Assembly: GCF_002102155.1 (NCBI RefSeq)
Contig: NZ_LQOU01000051.1
Span: 248,001-312,000, forward strand
Source of the DNA: Mycobacterium europaeum
GTDB lineage: Bacteria > Actinomycetota > Actinomycetes > Mycobacteriales > Mycobacteriaceae
DNA: 64,000 nucleotides
Direction of reading: 5' to 3'
Positions 17,620-27,021 of the stretch are shown piece by piece. Position numbers and translations under genes: made by a program. A model generated the notes under the pieces. The model saw only the letters and a program-made list of their open reading frames with translations. It was not told the origin of the DNA and searched no databases. The stretch's first letter is position 1. Each line of letters opens with the position of its first letter.

Positions 17620-18863
17620 GGGTCCTCGAAGAGTTCCACCACCAGGTGCCGGATGCCGGTATGCCGGTTACTGCGAGCCCATTCGACCGGCCGCACCACC
17701 CGCACGGCCCCGAACCGCGAAAACAGCTCCTCGTAGAGCACCCGCAGTTCCAGCCGGGCCAGGTTGGCGCCCAGGCAATAGTGCACGCCTTGGCCAAATC
17801 CCAGGTGCGGGTTCGGCTTTCGGGTGATGTCGAATTCACCGGCGCGCTCGAATACGGCGGCGTCGCGATTCGCCGAGCCCTCCCAGATCTGAACCTTCTG
17901 CCCCGCCTCGACGCACTGACCGCCGAGCGTCACCTCGCGGGTGGCGGTGCGGCGCTTGGACGGTGACGGCGACGTCCACCGCACGATCTCCTCGACGGCG
18001 GTCGGCAGCGCGTCGAGATCCGCACGCAGCGCCCGCAGTTGATCTGGACGCTGGGCCAGCGCCAGCAGACCACCGGCAACCGCGTTGCGCGTCGTCTCGG
18101 CGCCGGCGCTGAAGAGCAGGCTGAAGAACAGGTACAGCTCGAGATCCGACAGCGACGGCGCATCCGCATCGTCGACCATCGCGTTCGCGACAACCGACAG
18201 CATGTCCTCGGTCGGCTCCGCCCGCTTCGATGCGATCAACTGCCGGCCGTAGTCGTACATCCGCGACCCGGCCTCTTCGACCGACAACTGAGAAAGCGCT
18301 GCCTTGCGCGAACCGCCGAAGTCGAACTGCGGCTCGATGGCTTCGAACAGCCAATGCCGTTCGGACTCGGGCACTCCCAGCAGGATGCAGATCATCTGCA
18401 TCGGCAGCTCCGCGGCGATGTCGACCAGAAAGTCGAACGGTTCACCGGGCACCACGGCATCCAACAGCCGGCGAGCCCGCACCCGCAGGTCGTCTTCGAC
18501 CAGCCGGATCATTCGCGGCGTCAGCCCCGAGCTGACGAGTCGCCGGATCTGTGAGTGGCGCGGGTCGTCCATCATGTTGAGCACCTGGCCGGCAATGGCC
18601 AGGTCCTGCAACAGCGTGCCGCCGTACGGCCGCCCGCCGCCGGTGACCGACGAGAAGGTCGCCGGATCCTTCAGCACCTCAAGCGTTTCCGCATAGGTGG
18701 CGACCGACCAAAAGCCTTCGCCGTCGGGCGTGTTCTCCGTTGGCTCGTGCCAGTAGACGGGGGCCTCGCGCCGGTGGATGGCGAACAGCTCATGCGGGAA
18801 ACCGTTGGCGAAATTGTCGAGATCGGTGAAGTCGATCCCCGCGAGCGCGCCGGCGAGAGTCAC
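17616..18863 (-). CDS. cyp126: cytochrome P450 CYP126
   Basis: 415 residues. The haem loop is FGQGVHYCLGANLARLE with the axial ligand Cys363. The I-helix (SAGAETTRNAVAG) and the K-helix ExxR (EEIVRW...; NRDAAVFERAGEFDITR) are in order. Size and place equal Rv0778, CYP126, whose natural substrate is not established. The GTG start overlaps purB by 4 bases, and the TDT gene overlaps its end, so translation of all three is coupled. It needs a separate ferredoxin and reductase. Confidence 0.92.
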   Translation of the reverse strand: MTLAGALAGIDFTDLDNFANGFPHELFAIHRREAPVYWHEPTENTPDGEGFWSVATYAETLEVLKDPATFSSVTGGGRPYGGTLLQDLAIAGQVLNMMDDPRHSQIRRLVSSGLTPRMIRLVEDDLRVRARRLLDAVVPGEPFDFLVDIAAELPMQMICILLGVPESERHWLFEAIEPQFDFGGSRKAALSQLSVEEAGSRMYDYGRQLIASKRAEPTEDMLSVVANAMVDDADAPSLSDLELYLFFSLLFSAGAETTRNAVAGGLLALAQRPDQLRALRADLDALPTAVEEIVRWTSPSPSKRRTATREVTLGGQCVEAGQKVQIWEGSANRDAAVFERAGEFDITRKPNPHLGFGQGVHYCLGANLARLELRVLYEELFSRFGAVRVVRPVEWARSNRHTGIRHLVVELFEDP

Positions 18864-20284
18864 AGGATCGCGCCCGGCGCGTACTTGGCGGCGTCCGGAT
18901 AGCGGCTCACCAATGCGTCCACCAACGCGGCCACCTCGTCCACCTGGTCACCGGCGGCACCGATGAACGCCTCCTTGTCGGCGAGCGCCGCATCCAACGC
19001 CGCCCGGTCCAGTGGCAGCCGCTCGTCGGCGGCCAACCGCTCCAGCAGGTCGGGCTCGGCGCCGCGCTCGCGCATGGCCAGGGCCGCGGCGACCGCGTGT
19101 TCGCGGATCACATGGTGCGCGGCCTCGCGCCCCATGCCGGCGCGGACCGCGGCGATGAGCACCTTGGTGGTGGCCAGGAACGGCAGGTAGCGATCCAGTT
19201 CGCGGGCGATCACCGCGGGGTAGGCGCCGAACTCGTCGAGGACGGTCAGGAACGTCTCGATCTGACCGTCGATGGCAAAGAAGCTGTCCGGCAACGCAAC
19301 CCGGCGCACCACAGAACAGAACACATCACCCTCGTTCCACTGCGCGCCCGCCAGCTCGGCGGCCATCGAGGCGTAACCGCGCAGCACCACCTGCAACCCG
19401 TTCACCCGTTCGCAGCTGCGGGTGTTCATCTTGTGCGGCATCGCCGAGGAGCCGACCTGGCCCGGGGCGAATCCCTCGGTGACGAGCTCGTGCCCGGCCA
19501 TCAGCCGAATGGTGTGGGCCATCGACGACGGGCCGGCACCGAGCTGCACCAGAGCGGAGAGCACGTCGTGGTCGAGCGAACGCGGATACACCTGTCCGAC
19601 GCTGGTCAAAACGGTTGCGAAGCCGAGGAATTCGGCCACGCGAGACTCGAGTTCGGCCAGCTTGGCCGGGTTGCCGTCCAGCAGGTCCAGCATGTCTTGG
19701 GCGGTGCCCATCGGGCCCTTGATGCCGCGCAGGGGGTAGCGGTCGATCAGCTCGCGCAGCCGGGTCAGCGCGATCAGCGTCTCTTGCGCGGCGGACGCGA
19801 ACCGCTTGCCCAACGTGGTGGCCTGCGCGGCGACGTTGTGGCTGCGCCCGGCCATCACCAGGTCGCGGTAGGCCACCGCACGCTCGGCGAGCCGCGCCGC
19901 CACCGCGATCCCATGGGAGAAGACCACTTCCAGGGATCGCCGGATCTGCAGCTGCTCCACGTTTTCGGTCAGGTCGCGGCTGGTCATGCCCTTGTGCACG
20001 TGCTCGTGACCGGCCAGCGCGTTGAACTCTTCGATGCGGGCCTTGACGTCGTGGCGCAGCGCCCGCTCCCGCTCCGCGATCGAGGACAAATCGACGTCCT
20101 CGAGTACCCGCTCGTAGTCGGCGATGGCGCCCTGCGGAACGTCCACCCCGAGTTCCGCCTGCGCCCGCAGCACCGCGACCCACAGCCGGCGCTCCGCGAC
20201 GACCTTGGCCTCCGGCGACCAGATCGCGACCATCTCCGCGCTGGCGTACCGGGCGGCCAGGACATTCGGAATGCTCACAGACAT
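18860..20284 (-). CDS. purB: adenylosuccinate lyase
   Basis: 474 residues from the ATG at 20284 (MSVSIPNVLAARYASAEM), which matches mycobacterial PurB. A further upstream frame extension lies opposite the DUF429 gene and is not used. PurB removes fumarate from SAICAR and from adenylosuccinate. The superfamily signature GSSAMPHKMN carries the catalytic Ser on the flexible loop, and KGMTSRDLTENVEQ and GRSHNVAAQATTLGKR complete the active site. It heads an operon with cyp126 and a TDT transporter. Confidence 0.95.
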   Translation of the reverse strand: MSVSIPNVLAARYASAEMVAIWSPEAKVVAERRLWVAVLRAQAELGVDVPQGAIADYERVLEDVDLSSIAERERALRHDVKARIEEFNALAGHEHVHKGMTSRDLTENVEQLQIRRSLEVVFSHGIAVAARLAERAVAYRDLVMAGRSHNVAAQATTLGKRFASAAQETLIALTRLRELIDRYPLRGIKGPMGTAQDMLDLLDGNPAKLAELESRVAEFLGFATVLTSVGQVYPRSLDHDVLSALVQLGAGPSSMAHTIRLMAGHELVTEGFAPGQVGSSAMPHKMNTRSCERVNGLQVVLRGYASMAAELAGAQWNEGDVFCSVVRRVALPDSFFAIDGQIETFLTVLDEFGAYPAVIARELDRYLPFLATTKVLIAAVRAGMGREAAHHVIREHAVAAALAMRERGAEPDLLERLAADERLPLDRAALDAALADKEAFIGAAGDQVDEVAALVDALVSRYPDAAKYAPGAIL

Positions 20285-20318
20285 AGAGCTTACGATCCGC
20301 CGCCCTACCCTAGGCAGG

Positions 20319-21067
20319 ATGTACTTCGCCGGCGTCGATCTGGCCTGGGCCGGGCGCAACCCCACCGGGGTCGCGGTCGTCGACTCGCGGGGACTCCTCG
20401 TGCACGTCGGCGCGGCCGGCGACGACGCCGAGGTGCTCGCCGCGTTGTCCCCCTATGTGCTGCGGGGGGATTGCCTGGTCGCCTTCGACGCGCCGCTGGT
20501 GGTGACCAACCCGACGGGCCAGCGTCCCGCCGAGGCGGCGCTCAACCGCGACTTTCGCAGGTTCGAGGCGGCGCACACCCGGCCAACACGGCGAAACCGG
20601 AGTTCGCCGACGGGCCGCGTGCGGCGCGCCTGGCACACGCGATGGGGCTCGACCTGGACCCGCGGTCATCGGCCCCGCGCCGTGCCATCGAGGTCTACCC
20701 CCATCCGGCGACCGTGGTGTTCTTCCGGCTGGCGCGAACGCTCAAGTACAAGGCCAAGCCCGGCCGGGGAATCGACCAGCTCAAAGCGGAGCTGCTCGTG
20801 TTGATGGACGGCATCGAAAAGCTCGCGCACGCTGCGGTGCCCTTGCACGTGGCGGGCCACGAAGATTGGGTTCGGCTCCGCCACCGCGTGACCACCGCCC
20901 AGCGCAAATCCGAGCTGCGCCGCGCCGAGGATCCGGTCGATGCCGTCGTCTGTGCCTACGTGGCGTTGTTCGCGCAACGCTGCCCGGCGGACGTGACCAT
21001 CTACGGCGACTTCGCCACCGGATGCATCGTGACGCCGTCGTTGCCGGCCGACCGCACCGGCCGCTGA
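20319..21067 (+). pseudogene. DUF429 protein gene interrupted by a frameshift
   Basis: The protein starts at ATG 20319 (MYFAGVDLAWAGRNPTGVAVVDSRG, an RNase H-like strand with the DUF429 start GVDLAW). It runs in one frame to about base 20574 and then continues in another frame (PANTAKPEFADGPRAARLA, then AIEVYPHPATVVFF and DAVVCAYVALFAQ) to TGA at 21067. The break is in GCGCACACCCGG: removing one AC dinucleotide restores a single frame of about 248 codons. It corresponds in place to Rv0776c. It is either a young pseudogene or a sequencing error. Its 3' end overlaps the convergent TetR gene. Confidence 0.7.
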
Positions 21068-21663
21068 TCGATGGGCGCGAGCACCTCGATCAGATCGATC
21101 ACCGTGCCCAACGCCACCGCGCGCGGATCGCGGCCCTCCACCAATGCCGACACCACGCAACCGTCAATCGCACAGATCAGCGTGCACACCAACTCGATGT
21201 GCACCGTGCGGCCCGATCGCTCGATGGCCTCGGCCACCGCCTCGGCGCGCTGGCGCAGGCTGCGACGCATGGTCTCGCGCAACGCGGGCAGCCGGGTGCA
21301 TGCGATGTGTCGCTCGTAGCGTGAGATCAACTGGTCGCTGAGGCCCGGGCTGGACACGTCTCCGACGAGCAGGTCGACCAACACCTCGGCGATGGTTTCG
21401 GGTCCGCGACGACGCCGGGACAGGGCAGACACCCGTGACCGCAGCTGCGCCACCTCGATCATCGCGATGTGTTCGACGGCGCGCGCGATCAAATCGTCAA
21501 GGGACGAGAAGTAATACGTGGTCGACGCCAGCGGCAGGCCGGCCCGCCGAGCGACCGCGCGGTGACCCACCGCCTCGAATCCGCCTTCGGCGAGCAACTC
21601 GGCCGCGGCGCTCACCAGCGCATACCGCCGACGCTCTCCCTTGGGAGTGACTGCTGACGTCAC
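21001..21663 (-). CDS. TetR-family regulator
   Basis: 220 residues from a GTG at 21663. The N-terminal helix-turn-helix is seen in ALVSAAAELLAEGGFEAVGH and RRAGLPLASTTYYFSSLDDL (residues about 13-58). The rest is the all-helical ligand and dimer domain. It is divergent from the esterase gene with 76 bases between them and so is likely to control the esterase and itself. It lies where Rv0775 lies in M. tuberculosis. The last 67 bases overlap the DUF429 gene. Confidence 0.85.
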   Translation of the reverse strand: MTSAVTPKGERRRYALVSAAAELLAEGGFEAVGHRAVARRAGLPLASTTYYFSSLDDLIARAVEHIAMIEVAQLRSRVSALSRRRRGPETIAEVLVDLLVGDVSSPGLSDQLISRYERHIACTRLPALRETMRRSLRQRAEAVAEAIERSGRTVHIELVCTLICAIDGCVVSALVEGRDPRAVALGTVIDLIEVLAPIDQRPVRSAGNDGVTMHPVAKSP

Positions 21664-21739
21664 GAGTAGCCATCGTGCCAGTCAAAGTGGTACTGCATTG
21701 CCATTTCCGCCAAACGGCCAGCCAGACCACCGTGGCATG

Positions 21740-22654
21740 ATGGCCGGCATGCCCGACTTGAGCCGCCGCGCCCTGCTGGGCCTCGGTGCCGGCGCCGCCG
21801 CCGGCGCAGTGGGCACGTATGGGCTGGACATCCTGTTCAAGCCCCGGCCATCTCAAGCACTGCCGCTGTCACCGGCCGGCACCGAGGCGCCGCTCGCGCC
21901 GCCGCCGAGCGCGCCTCGCGAGCCCGCTCCGCCGGGACAACCCGCGCCCACCATGGTGACCGGTTCCTTCGTCTCGGCGGCGCGCGGCGGGATCAACACC
22001 AACTGGGCCATCGCACGCCCGCCCGGCCAGACCAAGGCGCTGCGGCCGGTGATCGCGCTGCACGGCAAGGGCAGTGACGCCGCCACGGTGATGGCCGGCG
22101 GCGTGGAACAGGGTCTGGCGCAGGCCGTCAGCGCGGGGCTGCCGCCGTTTGCGGTGGTCGCCGTCGACGGCGGCGGCAGCTATTGGCACAAGCGGGCTTC
22201 CGGCGAGGACAGCGGGGCCATGGTGCTCGACGAGCTCATTCCGATGCTCGGCGGCCAGAACCTGGACACCTCGCGGGTGGCGTTTCTGGGTTGGTCGATG
22301 GGCGGGTACGGCGCGTTGCTGCTCGGCGGCCGGCTGGGTCCGGCACGCACCGCGGCGATCTGCGCGGTCAGTCCCGCACTGTGGCTCTCCCCCGGCGCGG
22401 CGGCGCCGGGCGCGTTCGACGGGCCCGACGACTTCGCCGCGAACTCGGTGTTCGGCATGCCCGCGCTGGCGTCGATCCCGATCCGGGTGGACTGTGGCGA
22501 CAGCGACCCGTTCTACGCCGCGACCAAGCAGTTCATCGCGCAACTGCCCCATCCGCCCGCGGGCGGGTTCTCGCCCGGAGGACACAACGGAGAGTTCTGG
22601 AGCTCGCAGCTGCCGGCCGAGCTGACCTGGATGGCGCCGCTACTGACGGCCTAG
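21740..22654 (+). CDS. exported esterase (alpha/beta-hydrolase, Tat-type signal)
   Basis: 304 residues from ATG 21740; ATGs at 21737 and 21749 are alternatives. The N-terminus has a twin-arginine pattern (LSRRALLGLGAGAAAG) followed by a Pro-rich linker (about residues 40-70), so export is likely. The nucleophile elbow is GWSMGGYGALL, followed by the acid near VDCGDSDPF and the His in GGHNGEFW, as in the esterase D / antigen 85-like group. It is the counterpart of Rv0774c. The divergent TetR gene probably regulates it. Confidence 0.8.
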   Translation: MAGMPDLSRRALLGLGAGAAAGAVGTYGLDILFKPRPSQALPLSPAGTEAPLAPPPSAPREPAPPGQPAPTMVTGSFVSAARGGINTNWAIARPPGQTKALRPVIALHGKGSDAATVMAGGVEQGLAQAVSAGLPPFAVVAVDGGGSYWHKRASGEDSGAMVLDELIPMLGGQNLDTSRVAFLGWSMGGYGALLLGGRLGPARTAAICAVSPALWLSPGAAAPGAFDGPDDFAANSVFGMPALASIPIRVDCGDSDPFYAATKQFIAQLPHPPAGGFSPGGHNGEFWSSQLPAELTWMAPLLTA

Positions 22655-22825
22655 GAGCGTGTTGCGTCGAGCCCGCGTCACACGAGTCACTCCAACACCA
22701 TGACCCTGGCACCGTGCGGCGCTCGGATTTGATAGCGCGGGCGATATCAGATCCGGCGGCAACACAATGCCTTTCGCCGGGCTTCCGCCTTGGGTGCAGT
22801 CGAAGGCTCGTGCGACGATCGCAGG

Positions 22826-24409
22826 GTGACCGCACCATTCGACTGGAACTTCCCCTACGCCTGGCCGCGGACGCCGATCTTGGCGGAAAACGTTGTGTGC
22901 ACGTCACAACCGCTGGCCGCCCAAGCGGGCCTTCGAATGCTCGCCGACGGTGGCAGCGCGGTCGATGCGGCCATCGCCACCGCCATCGCCCTGACGGTCG
23001 TCGAGCCGGTGTCCAACGGCATCGGCTCGGACGCCTTCGCCATCGTCTGGGATGGTCGGCAACTGCACGGGCTGAACGCTTCTGGCCGCTCGCCCGCCGC
23101 CTGGACACCGGAATACTTCGGCGGCAGAGCCGTTCCCGCGCTCGGCTGGAACGCGGTGACCGTGCCCGGCGCGGTGTCGGCATGGACCGAACTGCACGCC
23201 AAGTTCGGCAAGCTCCCGTTCGACGCACTCTTCGAGCCCGCAATCCGCTACGCCCGCAACGGCTTCCTGGTATCGCCGACCGTCGCGGACCAATGGAAGG
23301 CACAGGTACCGCTGTTCGAGAAGCAACCCGGATTCGCAGCGGCGTTCATGCCCGACGGGCGGGCACCGAAACCCGGTGAGCGGTTCCGCTTCTCCGACCA
23401 GGGCGCCACGCTCGAGAAGATCGCCGCGACCAATGGGGAGGCGTTCTACCGCGGGGAGCTGGCCGCCCAACTGGAGGCGCACGCAGCGGCCAACGACGGC
23501 GCGATGCGGGCCGGCGACCTCGCCGCTCACCGCGCCGACTGGGTGGGCACCATCAGCGGCACCTACCGCGGCTACACCGTGCACGAGATCCCGCCCAACG
23601 GCCACGGGATCGTGGCCCTGATCGCCCTGGGTATCCTGGAGCACTTCGACATGGCTTCGCTGGCAGCCGATTCCGCCGACAGCGTGCACCTTCAGATCGA
23701 GGCGGTGAAGCTGGCCTTCGCCGACGCGCAGGCCTACGTCGCCGACATCGAGCACATGCCGCTGGACCCACAACGCCTGCTCGACGCCGACTACCTGAGG
23801 CAGCGCGCGGCCCTGATCGATCGGGCGCGGGCGAAGCCGGCGTCGGCGGGCACGCCGAGCGGGGGAACCGTGTACCTGACCGCCGCCGACGCCGCAGGGA
23901 TGATGGTGTCGATGATCCAGTCGAACTACATGGGGTTCGGATCGGGCGTCGTGGTGCCCGGCACCGGCATATCACTGCAGAACCGCGGCACGAATTTCGT
24001 TGCGGCCGAAGGACACCCGAACCGGGTGGGGCCCGCCAAGCGCCCCTACCACACCATCATCCCCGGCTTCGTCACCAAAGACGGCGCCCCGGTGATGAGC
24101 TTCGGCGTGATGGGCGGAACGATGCAACCTCAGGGCCACACCCAGGTGATGGTGCGCATCGCCGACCACGGGCAGAACCCCCAGGCCGCTTGTGACGGCC
24201 CGCGCTTCCGCTGGGTGCAGGGCCTGCAGGTCGCCTGCGAGAAAGGCTTCCCACCCGCGACGCTCGACGAGCTTCGCCGCCGCGGGCACGACCTGGTTGC
24301 GGTGGACGACTACAACCAGTTCGGCAGCTGCCAGGCGATCTGGCGGCTCGATGCCGGCTACTGTGCGGCGAGCGATCCGCGTCGCGACGGCCAGGCCGCG
24401 GGGTGCTAA
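22826..24409 (+). CDS. ggtA: gamma-glutamyltranspeptidase family enzyme
   Basis: 527 residues from a GTG at 22826 (VTAPFDWNFPYAW); an in-frame ATG at 22790 is possible. The precursor is an Ntn hydrolase that cuts itself before the nucleophilic Thr, here Thr348 in GGTVYLTAADAAG. The SLQNRGTNF and PYHTIIPGF blocks are also family marks. No signal peptide is seen, unlike classical exported GGT. It would hydrolyse or transfer gamma-glutamyl groups. It equals Rv0773c by place. Its stop overlaps the convergent purD stop by 4 bases. Confidence 0.87.
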   Translation: MTAPFDWNFPYAWPRTPILAENVVCTSQPLAAQAGLRMLADGGSAVDAAIATAIALTVVEPVSNGIGSDAFAIVWDGRQLHGLNASGRSPAAWTPEYFGGRAVPALGWNAVTVPGAVSAWTELHAKFGKLPFDALFEPAIRYARNGFLVSPTVADQWKAQVPLFEKQPGFAAAFMPDGRAPKPGERFRFSDQGATLEKIAATNGEAFYRGELAAQLEAHAAANDGAMRAGDLAAHRADWVGTISGTYRGYTVHEIPPNGHGIVALIALGILEHFDMASLAADSADSVHLQIEAVKLAFADAQAYVADIEHMPLDPQRLLDADYLRQRAALIDRARAKPASAGTPSGGTVYLTAADAAGMMVSMIQSNYMGFGSGVVVPGTGISLQNRGTNFVAAEGHPNRVGPAKRPYHTIIPGFVTKDGAPVMSFGVMGGTMQPQGHTQVMVRIADHGQNPQAACDGPRFRWVQGLQVACEKGFPPATLDELRRRGHDLVAVDDYNQFGSCQAIWRLDAGYCAASDPRRDGQAAGC

Positions 24410-25674
24410 ACGCTGATCTTGCCCTCGGCGGCCAGGAGCGCGATGTCACCGCGAAAGTGGCCGCCGGGCAATCGGATCGACCTCATCAGGTCATACGCCT
24501 GTGCCCGGGCCGCGGCGAGGTCGGCGCCGGTGCCCACCACCGAGAGCACCCGGCCGCCCGATGACACCACCTCGCCGTCCTCGCGCCGCGCCGTACCGGC
24601 GTGCAACACCCCCTCGGCTTCCGAGCCGGCGATCACGTCCCCGACCCGGGGGCGGCCGGGATAATTCTCCGCGGCCAACACCACCGTGACGGCCGCGCCC
24701 GCGCGCCAACGCAGGTCTTCGAAGTCGGCGAGCCTGCCGGTACCCGCCGCGTGCAGCAGCTGCCCGAGCGGCGATTCCAGCAGGGCCAGCACCGCCTGGG
24801 TCTCCGGATCGCCGAACCGGCAGTTGAATTCGACGACGGCCGGCCCGTCGGGGGTGATCGCCAGTCCGACGTACAACAAGCCGCAGAACGGGCTGCCCCG
24901 CCGAACCATCTCGGCCGCAACGGGTTCGACGATGTTGCCGACGATGTCCCGGTACACGTCGTCGGGAAGCCAGGGAACCGGCGCGTAGGCACCCATGCCC
25001 CCGGTGTTGGGCCCGGTGTCGCCCTCGCCGACTCGTTTGAAGTCCTGCGCGGGCAACAACGGCACCACGGTCTCGCCGTCGACCACGCAGAACAGTGATA
25101 CCTCGGGACCGTCCAGGTACGACTCCAGCAGCACCGGGTGGCCCGCCTCGAGCAGTGCGGCGGCATGCGCGCGGGCGACGCCGCGATCCGCGGTCACCAC
25201 CACGCCCTTGCCGGCGGCCAGCCGGTCGTCCTTCACCACCCAGGCCGGGTCGCCCGCCGGAGGCCCGAACCGGTCCAGGGCCGCATCCAAATTGGCGGGA
25301 TTGTCGACGGTTTCGCTGGCCGCGGTACGCACGCCCGCCGCGGCCATCACCTCCTTGGCGAACGCCTTCGACCCCTCGATCCGGGCGGCATCCTTGCTCG
25401 GCCCGAAGCAGACGATGCCGGCGGCGCGCAACGCGTCGGCCACACCCAGCACCAGCGGCACTTCGGGACCGATGACCACCAGGTCCGCCCGGACGTCACG
25501 GGCCAGGGCGACGACGTCGTCGCCCGAACTGATGTCGACGTCGTGCTGCTCGGCCACCCGGGCGGTGCCCGCATTGCCGGGAGCGACGAATAGTCCCGTG
25601 ACCTGCGGGTCTTTCCGAAGCGCCAGCAGCAGCGCATGTTCACGGGCGCCCGAACCGATTACCAGGACTCGCAC
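24406..25674 (-). CDS. purD: phosphoribosylamine-glycine ligase (GARS)
   Basis: 422 residues, the usual length. PurD joins glycine to phosphoribosylamine in step 2 of purine synthesis. The N-terminus MRVLVIGSGAREHALLLAL is the family start. The ATP-grasp domain follows, with VKDDRLAAGKGVVV, PVLLESYLDGPEVSLF and VVEFNCRFGDPETQ, the last binding Mg-ATP. The C-terminal wing begins about residue 330. It stands alone on this strand, and the next gene on this strand is 55 bases upstream. Confidence 0.95.
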   Translation of the reverse strand: MRVLVIGSGAREHALLLALRKDPQVTGLFVAPGNAGTARVAEQHDVDISSGDDVVALARDVRADLVVIGPEVPLVLGVADALRAAGIVCFGPSKDAARIEGSKAFAKEVMAAAGVRTAASETVDNPANLDAALDRFGPPAGDPAWVVKDDRLAAGKGVVVTADRGVARAHAAALLEAGHPVLLESYLDGPEVSLFCVVDGETVVPLLPAQDFKRVGEGDTGPNTGGMGAYAPVPWLPDDVYRDIVGNIVEPVAAEMVRRGSPFCGLLYVGLAITPDGPAVVEFNCRFGDPETQAVLALLESPLGQLLHAAGTGRLADFEDLRWRAGAAVTVVLAAENYPGRPRVGDVIAGSEAEGVLHAGTARREDGEVVSSGGRVLSVVGTGADLAAARAQAYDLMRSIRLPGGHFRGDIALLAAEGKISV

Positions 25675-25729
25675 GACACGTCAGACTAGCCCGGGAAAAC
25701 GCCGCGCGCCCACGGCACCCGTATTCGGA

Positions 25730-26164
25730 TCAGTCCTTGTCGCCGGAATGCATCTTCAGGGCGGCGTCCACGTTGGCCTTCTTGTCCTCGGCGGCGCCCT
25801 TGGCCGCGGCCTTCCTGCGCTTGGCGACGACGGCGTCGACGGCGCCGTTGAGCGCCGAACCCAGCGGGAACCCGAGATAGTGGGTGAGGAAGACGGCCAT
25901 CTCCTTCAGCTCGGTCTCGGTGAGCTCCCCGTTGAGCAGCGCGGCGTTGATCTGGATCTCGGCCAGGTCGCGGTTCCCGACCGCGGTCACCGCCGTCAGC
26001 GTCATGATGCGCTTGTCGCGCATCGACAAACCCGGCCGCGTCCAGATGCTGCCGAACAGGTGGTCGACGGTCAGGTCGAAGTACGCGTCGCCCTCGATGT
26101 TGGGCATCTCCCAGCCGTACACCTCGTTCATCTTCTCGAGGCCCTTGCGGCGAATTTCGTCCAT
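25730..26164 (-). CDS. carboxymuconolactone decarboxylase family protein
   Basis: 144 residues from ATG 26164, whose TGATG overlap with the preceding gene implies coupling; a GTG one codon earlier is also open. The CMD fold is indicated by SMRDKRIMTLTAVTAVGNRDL and the helix pair after it. The C-terminus is Lys/Ala-rich. No AhpD-type CxxC is present, so a peroxidase role is unlikely. It ends the aldA-SDR-HIBADH-CMD operon and matches Rv0771. Confidence 0.82.
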   Translation of the reverse strand: MDEIRRKGLEKMNEVYGWEMPNIEGDAYFDLTVDHLFGSIWTRPGLSMRDKRIMTLTAVTAVGNRDLAEIQINAALLNGELTETELKEMAVFLTHYLGFPLGSALNGAVDAVVAKRRKAAAKGAAEDKKANVDAALKMHSGDKD

Positions 26165-27021
26165 CACGCCTCTTTCTCTTTGTGCGGAACCCCGAGGCCG
26201 GCCGCCAGCCCCTCGTAGGCCAACCGGGCCAACGGCAGGTCCACCGACACGGCCTCACCCAGCGCCAGCGCCAGACTCAGGTCCTTCTCCCCCAGACCGC
26301 GGGTGTGCATGAAGGGCTGGTACAGGAAGTGTTCTGGCGGAAGGTCGTTCATGTCGTCGCGGACCATGATGGCTCCCGGCCCGCCGGTGAGGGCGTCGGT
26401 GTGACGCACCACCCGGCCCAGCGCCTGCAGATCCAGTCCCGCCGCCTCGGCCAGTTTCATGGCCTCGCACGCTGCCACATAGGACGTGAAAGTCAACATG
26501 TTGCGGGCCAACTTCATTCGGGTGCCGGCACCGGGCTCACCGGCGTGGATGACGACGGCCGCCCAGTGTTTGAACGCCGGCTTGATCCGCTCGTACACCT
26601 CGCGATCGGCCCCCACCATGGTGGCGAGCTCACCCTTGGCGGCGGCGGCCGCGCCGCCGCTGACCGGTGCGTCCACGATATGGATGCCCCGTGGTTTCAG
26701 ATGGCCGGCCAGCTCCGCGGCCGTGGTGTCGCTGATGGTCGAGTGGATCGCGATGACCGTGCCGGGCTTGGCGTGGGCCGCCAATTCGCCGACGACCTCG
26801 CGCACCTGGGCGTCGTCCAAGACGGTGACGTGGATGATGTCCGCGGCGGCGACGTCGGCGACGCTGTCTGCCAAGCCGGCGCCCTTCTCGGCCAGGGGGG
26901 TCATCGCCTCTGGCCGGATGTCGTAAACCGTTACCCCGCCTGGCCATTCGGTCATCCTCGTGGCCATCGGCGCCCCCATGTTGCCCAGGCCGATGTAGCC
27001 GAGCTTCGCGTGCTCAGTCAT
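26164..27021 (-). CDS. NAD(P)-dependent 3-hydroxyisobutyrate dehydrogenase-type oxidoreductase
   Basis: 285 residues from the ATG at 27021, which overlaps the SDR stop (ATGA). The N-terminal Rossmann motif is GYIGLGNMGAPMATRM. The substrate Ser/Gly block is DAPVSGGAAAAAKG, and the catalytic Lys lies in MKLARNML. It belongs to the beta-hydroxyacid dehydrogenase family that oxidises hydroxy acids to semialdehydes. Together with an aldehyde dehydrogenase and an SDR it suggests stepwise oxidation of a small hydroxylated carbon source. It equals Rv0770. Confidence 0.87.
   Translation of the reverse strand: MTEHAKLGYIGLGNMGAPMATRMTEWPGGVTVYDIRPEAMTPLAEKGAGLADSVADVAAADIIHVTVLDDAQVREVVGELAAHAKPGTVIAIHSTISDTTAAELAGHLKPRGIHIVDAPVSGGAAAAAKGELATMVGADREVYERIKPAFKHWAAVVIHAGEPGAGTRMKLARNMLTFTSYVAACEAMKLAEAAGLDLQALGRVVRHTDALTGGPGAIMVRDDMNDLPPEHFLYQPFMHTRGLGEKDLSLALALGEAVSVDLPLARLAYEGLAAGLGVPHKEKEA

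Noticed and set aside
19097..20300. Long plus-strand frame opposite purB
   Set aside because: It is an antisense shadow of purB. Only its last part, after about 20580, is real, as the second half of the DUF429 gene.
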